From NCBI RefSeq assembly GCF_035998295.1, contig NZ_DASYHS010000285.1:1-37359 (forward strand): DNA of 37,359 nt, read 5' to 3'. The notes below the pieces were generated by a model. It had not been told where the DNA came from. It ran no database searches and saw only the letters and a program-made list of their open reading frames with translations. Positions 32,459-37,359 of the stretch are shown here, piece after piece. This DNA is from DASYHS01 sp035998295 (lineage in GTDB: Bacteria; Pseudomonadota; Alphaproteobacteria; Azospirillales; Azospirillaceae). A program made the translations under genes and the position numbers. Positions within the stretch are counted from its first letter, which is position 1; each line of letters starts with the position of its first letter.

Positions 32459-33076
32459 TCAGGACGCGGCGATCTTGACCGCCGCGCCGCCCATGACCGT
32501 GCCGGTCACCCGGTTCAGGACGCGCACGGCCCCGGGCGTCCCGAACAGGCGCCGGGCGCGCGCCGCGAGCGCGATGTAGCCGAGGAAGACGACGGCGAGG
32601 ATGGACAGGGTGACGGCGGCCAGCTCGACCAGGCCGACCAGCCCCACCTGCTGCAGGTCGAGCAGGTTCGGCAGCAGGGCGATGTAGAACAGCATCGTCT
32701 TCGGATTGCCGAGCGTCAGCGCCAGCCCGCCCAGGAACAGGCGGCCCGACCGGCCGGCCGCGGGAGCCGGCCCGTCCTGGAAGGTCATGGCCGGCGCCGT
32801 CCACAGCTTCCATGCCAGGTACAGCAGGTAGCAGGCGCCGGCGTATTTCAGGCCGAGGAACACCCAGCCGAGCGTCTGGGCCAGGGCCGCCAGCCCGAGC
32901 ACCGCGAAGGACAGCCAGACCACGTCGCCGAGCGCGATCCCGGCGGTGAAGGCGATCGAGCCGCGGGCGCCATGCCCGAGCACGCGGGCCACGATGGCAG
33001 CGATGGCCGGCCCAGGCGTGGCCGCCGCGACGGCCAGCGCGAGCGCGAATCCAGCCAGGGAGATGGGGTCGAGCAT
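32459..33076 (-). CDS. LysE/RhtB-family amino-acid exporter
   Basis: A 205-residue inner-membrane exporter with six predicted hydrophobic segments. The family signature TPGPAIAAIVARVLGHGARG follows the first segment (residues 20-39), and LTLGNPKTMLFYIALLPNLL is in the second half. Members export amino acids such as lysine, threonine or homoserine lactone; the substrate here is not known. GTTCCTC before the start gives GAGGAAC on the coding strand as a ribosome site. Confidence 0.93.
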   Translation of the reverse strand: MLDPISLAGFALALAVAAATPGPAIAAIVARVLGHGARGSIAFTAGIALGDVVWLSFAVLGLAALAQTLGWVFLGLKYAGACYLLYLAWKLWTAPAMTFQDGPAPAAGRSGRLFLGGLALTLGNPKTMLFYIALLPNLLDLQQVGLVGLVELAAVTLSILAVVFLGYIALAARARRLFGTPGAVRVLNRVTGTVMGGAAVKIAAS

Positions 33077-33249
33077 GGAACGTTCCTCATGATGCGGAGA
33101 GGAGGATACCTGTCCCGCGGGGTCCGGGAAAACGGTTCCTTCGATGCCGATCCACCGGCGGTCCAGGCCACCGGGCTACCCCTTCGGAAGTAGCGTTTCG
33201 CCCCTCTTGCGCAATGCCGGGTTGGCCTGCCGCTTGGTACAACGGCGTC

Positions 33250-33456
33250 ATGACCCAAGATGACCGACTCCGCCTCATCGACTATCTGGAGCGACTCGGC
33301 GAGCAGAAGGTGCGGCTCTACTCCGGCATCGACTGCGCGCGCTTCTTCGGCGGCTGGCAGCAGGCCGAGGTGGTCGAGGACTGGCTGGACGGCCGCGCGC
33401 ACGGCCGGCGCCGGCGACCGGCCTTCGGACTGCCGTTCGGGCGGATGCGCGCGTAG
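33250..33456 (+). CDS. Small hypothetical protein
   Basis: A 68-residue protein I do not recognise. The first 50 residues look coding and probably helical (MTQDDRLRLIDYLERLGEQK, then YSGIDCARFFGGWQQAEVVE), and the end is arginine-rich (GRAHGRRRRPAFG). Third-position GC is high as in neighbouring genes. There is no strong ribosome site before the ATG, so the start is uncertain. It stands alone between the LysE-type gene and the cytochrome c region. The 173 bp upstream show no clear promoter. Confidence 0.55.
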   Translation: MTQDDRLRLIDYLERLGEQKVRLYSGIDCARFFGGWQQAEVVEDWLDGRAHGRRRRPAFGLPFGRMRA

Positions 33457-33481
33457 AGGCCGCCGCTCGACCGGCGCTCAG

Positions 33482-33754
33482 TCACCGGCGATGCCGGATG
33501 AAGGCGGCCGGCAGGGCCTTGATCTTCTCCAATTCGTCACGGAATGACACGGGCCGCCCGGGCGCGGCCGGCCCGGCCCCGATCTTCTGCGGCAGAGCAG
33601 CGGGCGTGTCCAAGGGGTTCTTCTCGTTCCGGCCGAAATGAGAACACGTTAGTTCAGCAGTCAAGTAATCGGAATGCGCGAATATCCCCTCTCCCGTGCA
33701 ACGGAAGAGGGAAAGTTTTCCTTTCGGAGATTCTGACAGGAGCTTCCATGCCAC
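33482..33754 (-). CDS. Possible small protein, weak
   Basis: An open frame of 90 codons whose last 35 codons have neighbour-like codon use (ending RDELEKIKALPAAFIRHRR). The first half reads through AT-richer sequence holding the cytochrome c leader and hairpin on the other strand, and no start has a good ribosome site. If real, the protein is probably shorter, beginning near 33610-33665 with a TTG. I do not recognise it. Confidence 0.25.
   Translation of the reverse strand: MAWKLLSESPKGKLSLFRCTGEGIFAHSDYLTAELTCSHFGRNEKNPLDTPAALPQKIGAGPAAPGRPVSFRDELEKIKALPAAFIRHRR
33687..33711. repeat. Hairpin in the cytochrome c leader, REP-like
   Basis: CCCTCT-c-CCGT-GCA-ACGG-a-AGAGGG forms a 10-bp stem with one mismatch and a 3-nt loop, 36 bp before the cytochrome c ATG, and is followed by AAAGTTTTCCTTT. 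It resembles short intergenic palindromes of the CCCTCTCCC/GGGAGAGGG kind that recur in many proteobacterial genomes. It may be a mobile palindrome remnant or an attenuator. Confidence 0.45.
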
Positions 33755-34080
33755 CGCCCATCGCCTTCGCCACGGCCGTCCTGGCCGTCATCGCCTCAAT
33801 CGGTCCGGCGGGTGCCGCCGGGGGCGACGCCGATGCCGGGCGACGGATCGCGGAAGAACACTGCGCATGGTGCCACGCCGTCGCCGGCCCGGGTCCGGGG
33901 CCGGTCGCCCAGGCGCCCGCCTTCAGCAGCTTCGGCAGGAACTGGCCGGTCGAAGCGCTCGCCGAGGCGCTGGCCGAGGGCATCGTGGTCGGCCATTCAC
34001 AGGTCCGGATGCCGGAATTCGTGCTGTCGCCGGAAGCGATCGAAGACCTGCTCGCCTACCTCGCGTCCGTACAGGAGTGA
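33748..34080 (+). CDS. Small periplasmic class I cytochrome c
   Basis: A 110-residue monohaem cytochrome c. Residues 1-24 are a signal peptide for export. The haem attachment motif is CAWCH (Cys39, Cys42, His43), and the likely sixth ligand is Met88 in QVRMPEFVLS. The C-terminal helix IEDLLAYLASVQE is typical. AGGAG lies 6 nt before the ATG. Its redox partner is not evident in the window; the CoxL-like subunit is 2 kb away and a link is only speculative. It is convergent with the cupin gene. Confidence 0.92.
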   Translation: MPPPIAFATAVLAVIASIGPAGAAGGDADAGRRIAEEHCAWCHAVAGPGPGPVAQAPAFSSFGRNWPVEALAEALAEGIVVGHSQVRMPEFVLSPEAIEDLLAYLASVQE

Positions 34081-34102
34081 CGGTCCTTCCGCCGGTCCCC
34101 GC

Positions 34103-34414
34103 TCAGACGCTGCCTGCCCGCTCGATCACGAGCACCCGGGCTCCTCCCACAGGATGTGCGACATGCTCGTCGCCGTCCTGCGCGTGAAAGATGTCGCCCG
34201 TGTTGAGCCGGTGGATCTTCTCGACGCCGTCCTGCCGCGTATGCATGTCGACGGCGCCGTCGAGCACCACGAAGACCTCCGGGCCATCGTTCACGTGCCA
34301 TTTGTACGGCTGATCGGTCCAGTGAAGGCGGACCGTGGCATCGCCGATACGTTCGATGTCCAGAGCTTCCCAGGCTCTGGAGCCGGTGAAGGTCGCGGGG
34401 ACGATGGTGCGCAT
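34103..34414 (-). CDS. Cupin-domain protein
   Basis: A 103-residue single-domain cupin. The two conserved motifs are visible: VNDGPEVFVVLDGAVDMHT (first, with His and Glu ligands in KWHVNDGPE) and GDIFHAQDGDEHVAHPVGGA (second). Such proteins are often sugar-binding, isomerase-like or metal-storage proteins; the substrate cannot be stated. GGAG lies about 10 nt before the ATG at 34414. The frame is open to 34528, but that extension overlaps the divergent promoter. Confidence 0.85.
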   Translation of the reverse strand: MRTIVPATFTGSRAWEALDIERIGDATVRLHWTDQPYKWHVNDGPEVFVVLDGAVDMHTRQDGVEKIHRLNTGDIFHAQDGDEHVAHPVGGARVLVIERAGSV

Positions 34415-34506
34415 GTGCCGTGTTCTCCAACTGACGGTGACGACCTGACCGATCACCAAGCCGTGTCTACCACTTTCCCGGACCGGGACCATACCGCCGT
34501 CCGAGC

Positions 34507-34536
34507 TTGACACAACTGGCCGCAGCAACTTATTAC
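34507..34536 (+). promoter_or_regulatory. Strong sigma-70-like promoter
   Basis: A perfect TTGACA -35 and a TATTAC -10 (four of six) are 18 bp apart. Transcription should begin near 34543, about 80 bp before the ATG at 34624. The -10 overlaps the first of two inverted-repeat operators. Confidence 0.6.
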
Positions 34537-34559
34537 GGTCAGTAACTTACTATGAGTAA
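34533..34559. promoter_or_regulatory. Two tandem TTAC-N5-GTAA operators
   Basis: TTAC-GGTCA-GTAA (34533-34545) and TTAC-TATGA-GTAA (34547-34559) are identical inverted repeats placed 14 bp apart, covering the -10 box and start of transcription. The second extends to CTTACT-ATG-AGTAAG. The layout fits repression by a dimeric winged-helix or TetR-type regulator binding twice; the regulator gene is not in the window. Confidence 0.6.
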
Positions 34560-34623
34560 GGAACGACCGTCCGTGCGCCAAGCGCCGGAAGGCTTGCCGC
34601 ACAGCTGCAAAAGGCCCCTCCTC

Positions 34624-35673
34624 ATGACTACGAAAGCAACCGCCCCGGTCCTCATTCTCGGTGGAACCGGAACGGTCGGCACCCGGACAGCGCAGACCCT
34701 TCGACAGCTCCATCCCGACCTTCCGATAGCGATCGGCGCCCGCGACCAGGATAGATGCCGTGCGCTGGCGGCCGAGATCGGCAACGCGCACGCCACGCCG
34801 GTCAACCTGGGGCGCGCGGACCTGGGCCTCGCCCGGGATGCGTCATACCGCGCGGTGGTGGCGGTGCTGAAGGAGAACACCCTCAATCCGCTGCGATACG
34901 CCCAGTCGAAGGGCCTGCCCTATCTCAGCATGGCCGACGGCGCGTTCGAGATCGGCCCGGCCGTCGCGCGCCACGTCCACAGGCCCGCCAGCGCCCCGAT
35001 GATGCTGGCGAGCCATTGGGCGGTCGGCATGGCGACCATGCCGGCGCTCCACTTCGCCGGGGAGTTCCGCGCCGTCCATACCATCGAGATCGCGGTACTC
35101 ATGGACCCGGAGGAAGCGATAGGCCCGATGGCGACCCAGGACGTCGAACAGTTGATGCAGAACTCTCCCCGTCCGTTGCTGCTCGACGACGGGACGTGGC
35201 GCTGGGTCGGCGAGCAGGTCGCGACCCGGCGCGTCGAGAACATGGCGGGAGAGGAGGTCGAGACGCACGCCATGACGGTGCTCGACACCGTGAGCCTTGC
35301 GGCCGCGACCGAGGCGCGTTCGGTCCGCATGGACTTCGGCGTCGCTCAAAGTGCCAGCCGCCGCCGCGGCGGAGTGCCGTCGCATGAGATGATCATCGAG
35401 ATCGAAGGCGAGCGGAAGGACGGAAAGGTCGGGCGCCTGCGCGTCGACATCGAGAGCCCGCAGGGGGTCACGGGACTGTCGGCGCTGGGCGTGTCCCTGG
35501 GCGTCGAGCGGCTTCTCGGCCTGGCCGGCGGCGCCCCGGCGGCGCCGGGCCTCCACTTCCCCGAAACCCTGATCGATCCGGTTTATGCACTCGCGCGCCT
35601 GGAAGAGTTCGGCGGCCGGGTCCGGCCGGCTCCCTTCGCCACCGGGGCGGGTGCGGCTGCGTCCCCGGACTGA
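34624..35673 (+). CDS. Saccharopine dehydrogenase-like NAD(P)-binding protein
   Basis: A 349-residue oxidoreductase-like protein. The Rossmann start VLILGGTGTVGTRTAQTLRQ (residues 9-28) has the GxGxxG dinucleotide loop, and the general layout (VVAVLKENTLNPLRYAQSKG, then MADGAFEIG) is that of the saccharopine dehydrogenase / LYS9-like family. The substrate is unknown. The ATG at 34624 has AAAAGG 9 nt upstream and starts the domain. An in-frame ATG at 34552 lies inside the operator, about 9 bp from the predicted transcription start, so is unlikely. A 7-bp hairpin covers the stop codon. The operator array shows it is regulated by itself. Confidence 0.85.
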   Translation: MTTKATAPVLILGGTGTVGTRTAQTLRQLHPDLPIAIGARDQDRCRALAAEIGNAHATPVNLGRADLGLARDASYRAVVAVLKENTLNPLRYAQSKGLPYLSMADGAFEIGPAVARHVHRPASAPMMLASHWAVGMATMPALHFAGEFRAVHTIEIAVLMDPEEAIGPMATQDVEQLMQNSPRPLLLDDGTWRWVGEQVATRRVENMAGEEVETHAMTVLDTVSLAAATEARSVRMDFGVAQSASRRRGGVPSHEMIIEIEGERKDGKVGRLRVDIESPQGVTGLSALGVSLGVERLLGLAGGAPAAPGLHFPETLIDPVYALARLEEFGGRVRPAPFATGAGAAASPD

Positions 35674-35685
35674 CCGCCTCCGGGG
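35663..35685. terminator. Hairpin across the stop codon, between convergent genes
   Basis: CCCCGGA-CTGACCGCC-TCCGGGG is a perfect 7-bp stem with the TGA of the dehydrogenase-like gene in the 9-nt loop, 15 bp from the greB stop. There is no T-run. Confidence 0.4.
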
Positions 35686-35700
35686 CTCGTGGACACCGGG

Positions 35701-36258
35701 CTATGCGGGGTCGGGGTAGCGGATGGCGACGACCTCGACTTCGCGCATCCCCGCCGGCGTCCGGATGGCGACGGTGTCCCCGACTTCGGCCTTCAGGAGC
35801 GCGCGGGCGATCGGCGAGATCCAGGAGACCCTCCCTTCCGCCATGTCGGCCTCGTCGGCGCCGACGATCGTGACGGTCTTCTCGCTGTCGTCCTCGTCGG
35901 CATAGGTCACGGTGGCGCCGAAGAAGACCCGGTTCCGGTTGGGTTGCCGGGCCGGGTCCACGATCTCGGCGATCTCGAGGCGCTTGGTCAGGAAGCGGAC
36001 CCGGCGGTCGATCTCGCGCAGGCGCTTCTTGCCGTAGATGTAGTCGCCGTTCTCCGACCGGTCGCCGTTGCCGGCCGCCCAGGACACCACCTCGACCACC
36101 TTGGGCCGCTCGACGGTCCACAGGTGCTTGAGTTCCTCCTGCAGGCGCCGGTGGCCGGCCGGCGTGATGTAGTTCCTGGGCGCCTCGCTACTCCCGCCGT
36201 CGCCCCCGCCCCCGCCTCCGCTTCCCGCAGGCCGCTTGCGCACCGCTCTCAACGCCAT
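35701..36258 (-). CDS. greB: Transcription elongation factor GreB
   Basis: A 185-residue Gre factor that rescues backtracked RNA polymerase by stimulating transcript cleavage. The N-terminal coiled coil (about 30-100) begins YITPAGHRRLQEELKHLW and has the acidic tip in GDRSENGDYIYGKKRLREID, which distinguishes GreB from GreA. The C-terminal FKBP-like domain has GATVTY, VSWISPIARALLKAEVGDTV and ends VEVVAIRYPDPA. A Gly/Ser-rich stretch (GSGGGGGGDGGSS, residues 12-24) precedes the coiled coil and is not typical of E. coli GreB; the true start could be later, but no better one is visible. Confidence 0.95.
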   Translation of the reverse strand: MALRAVRKRPAGSGGGGGGDGGSSEAPRNYITPAGHRRLQEELKHLWTVERPKVVEVVSWAAGNGDRSENGDYIYGKKRLREIDRRVRFLTKRLEIAEIVDPARQPNRNRVFFGATVTYADEDDSEKTVTIVGADEADMAEGRVSWISPIARALLKAEVGDTVAIRTPAGMREVEVVAIRYPDPA

Positions 36259-36558
36259 CCCGTTCGTAGCTCCGTCCCCGTCGTGCGACGTCGGCGGGAT
36301 AGCACCCCCGGAGCGTCGCTGGAAGAGGAACCCGGCGCGCCGGCGCCCGAAACTTTTTTGATCTCGGGAGTGGAATAAACCAAAGGACGGCTCCGTTCAC
36401 GAGGGCATCAGGTCATCACGGCACGCGCCGGTGGATCGACCCTAGGCCGCAAGGCGGCATCGCCGCCCCTGCAGGCCGGAAAGGTCCCTTTCGGCGCCTG
36501 ATTGCCGGACCCCCCGCGCGCCCCGCTCAGGGCACGCGTCACAAGAGGAGGGAAGATC
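36259..36558. other. 300-bp divergent intergenic region
   Basis: The gap between greB (leftward) and the second PRC-barrel gene (rightward) holds the EcfG-like promoter at 36372-36397 preceded by an AT-rich stretch (CTTTTTTGATC). The remainder is GC-rich leader; I see no other gene, RNA or repeat. The leader from promoter to start is about 150 bp, which leaves room for regulation. Confidence 0.6.
36372..36397 (+). promoter_or_regulatory. EcfG-like promoter of the second PRC-barrel gene
   Basis: GGAAT-N17-CGTT resembles the EcfG consensus GGAAC-N16/17-CGTT with one mismatch in the -35. It is about 160 bp upstream of the ATG at 36559. The paralogue at 823-2220 has a similar element. Confidence 0.45.
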
Positions 36559-37308
36559 ATGCGTAACAAACTTCTGCTGTCGAGCGCCCTCGCCCTCGCG
36601 CTGTCCATCCCCGCGGTCGCGGCGGCCCAGCAGGCCCCGACGACGCAGCCCGCCCCGGAAGCCGAAGCGACCGTCGCGGCGCCGGAGCAGGGCCAGGCCA
36701 CGGGCGGCGCCAACGTGACCGTGATCCCGCCCCAGGAAGACGCCGAGGCCGCGACCGGCGCCGAGCAGGCGGTCGAAGGCGAGGCCCTGGAGACCGAGAC
36801 GGAGGGCGAGACCCTCGCGACCGAGGAGATCGAGGTCGAGGCCGAGCCGGCCGATGCCGCGGCCACGACCCCCGAGACGACGACCGAGGCGACGGCCGAA
36901 ACGACCACCGAGACGACCACCGGTTCCAGCATGAGCGCCGGCTCGGGCGTCGAGGTGAGCGCCGACGACATGATGGGCCGCCCCGTCATGGGCACGGACG
37001 GCCAGCAGCTCGGCGAGGTCTCGGACGTGATCGTCGATCCCGAGACCATGGAGATGCGCCGCCTGGTGATCGACAGCGGCGGCTTCCTGGGCTTCGGCGC
37101 CAAGAGGATCGCGCTCGACCGCGACCAGGTCGAGATCCGTCCCGAGGAGGGGATCATGGCCCGCGAGCTGACCCGCGAGGATGTCGAAGCCTTGCCGGAA
37201 TTCGACCCCGAGGGCGAGACGGCGTCGCTCGACCAGCCCGAGCCGACCACGCCTGCCCCGGCCGGCGGCATGGCGCCCGCGCCCGCGCCCGCACCGGCCG
37301 CCCAGTAA
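36559..37308 (+). CDS. Secreted PRC-barrel protein, Thr/Glu/Ala-rich
   Basis: A 249-residue exported protein. Residues 1-23 are a signal peptide (MRNKLLLSSALALALSIPAV, then AAA), followed by an acidic Ala/Glu/Thr-rich low-complexity region (24-125, with ETTTEATAETTTETTTG), a PRC-barrel domain (about 132-212; GRPVMGTDGQQLGEVSDVIV, SGGFLGFGAKRIAL) and a Pro/Ala tail (APAPAPAPAAQ). It is a paralogue of the protein at 823-2220 over the barrel, without its 9-residue repeats. AGGAGGG precedes the ATG at 36559. The upstream in-frame ATG at 36502 lacks a signal peptide. A likely stress-envelope protein; function unknown. Confidence 0.88.
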   Translation: MRNKLLLSSALALALSIPAVAAAQQAPTTQPAPEAEATVAAPEQGQATGGANVTVIPPQEDAEAATGAEQAVEGEALETETEGETLATEEIEVEAEPADAAATTPETTTEATAETTTETTTGSSMSAGSGVEVSADDMMGRPVMGTDGQQLGEVSDVIVDPETMEMRRLVIDSGGFLGFGAKRIALDRDQVEIRPEEGIMARELTREDVEALPEFDPEGETASLDQPEPTTPAPAGGMAPAPAPAPAAQ

Positions 37309-37323
37309 GGGACCGGCCACGCA

Positions 37324-37359
37324 GACGGCGGGGAATGCGGCGACGCATTCCCCGCCGTC
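37324..37359 (+). terminator. Perfect 16-bp hairpin with GCGA tetraloop
   Basis: GACGGCGGGGAATGCG pairs perfectly with CGCATTCCCCGCCGTC over a GCGA loop (a GNRA tetraloop), 16 bp after the PRC-barrel stop. The window ends at the last paired base, so whether a T-run follows cannot be seen. A transcription terminator is the likely role. Confidence 0.75.

Overview
This 37.4 kb window reads as ordinary chromosome from a GC-rich alphaproteobacterium, probably Rhodospirillales-like; I cannot name the genus. The reasons are the high GC content with G/C-ending codons, the gene set (histone deacetylase-like / xseB / ispA / dxs / tlyA order, fabI-aroC pair, ExoD, periplasmic PRC-barrel proteins), an exact CtrA-type box and two EcfG-like promoters. 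There is no tRNA, rRNA, CRISPR array, phage gene, transposase or IS element. About 33 protein genes were supported, most with clear family membership.

Layout. 1-3.2 kb: 3' part of a CobW/G3E metal-chaperone GTPase, a secreted PRC-barrel protein with a 9-residue repeat, and an MBL-fold hydrolase. 3.3-7.6 kb: an RsuA/RluE-type pseudouridine synthase overlapping a soluble MCP-like receptor tail to tail, a pdxH-CDF metal transporter pair, and a glycine-zipper lipoprotein. 7.7-13.6 kb: a CbpA-like DnaJ, the S41 protease ctpA behind a CtrA box, a YihY membrane protein, and the tightly linked fabI-aroC pair. 13.6-18.4 kb: ExoD, an orphan PAS histidine kinase, an AhpD-like protein and sppA. 18.4-24.7 kb: a leftward block of DUF423, tusA-like, histone deacetylase-like, xseB, ispA, dxs and tlyA, with an oppositely oriented metallophosphoesterase placed between dxs and tlyA. 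xseB/ispA and ispA/dxs are coupled through a GTGA overlap and a TTG start. This block makes DXP and farnesyl diphosphate, the isoprenoid precursors.

24.8-28.4 kb: a receiver protein whose C-terminal HPt-like domain has no histidine, then a quinone/redox group (glutathionyl-hydroquinone reductase, WrbA, divergent LysR regulator). The leader of the reductase gene is a perfect-period 23-bp tandem repeat that supplies its ribosome binding site. 28.4-33.1 kb: SRAP/YedK, an orphan form-II CoxL-like molybdopterin subunit, a CysQ-like phosphatase behind a 34-bp near-palindrome, and a LysE-type exporter. 33.2-37.4 kb: a small unknown protein, cytochrome c, cupin, a saccharopine-dehydrogenase-like protein with two tandem TTAC-N5-GTAA operators over its promoter, greB, and a second PRC-barrel protein closed by a perfect 16-bp hairpin.

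I did not find a clearly novel multi-gene system. The best leads are regulatory: the Shine-Dalgarno-bearing tandem repeat, the doubled operator, the CtrA box at ctpA, the shared EcfG-like promoters of the two PRC-barrel paralogues, and the odd receiver/HPt protein. All function calls come from reading the sequence; no database search was run.
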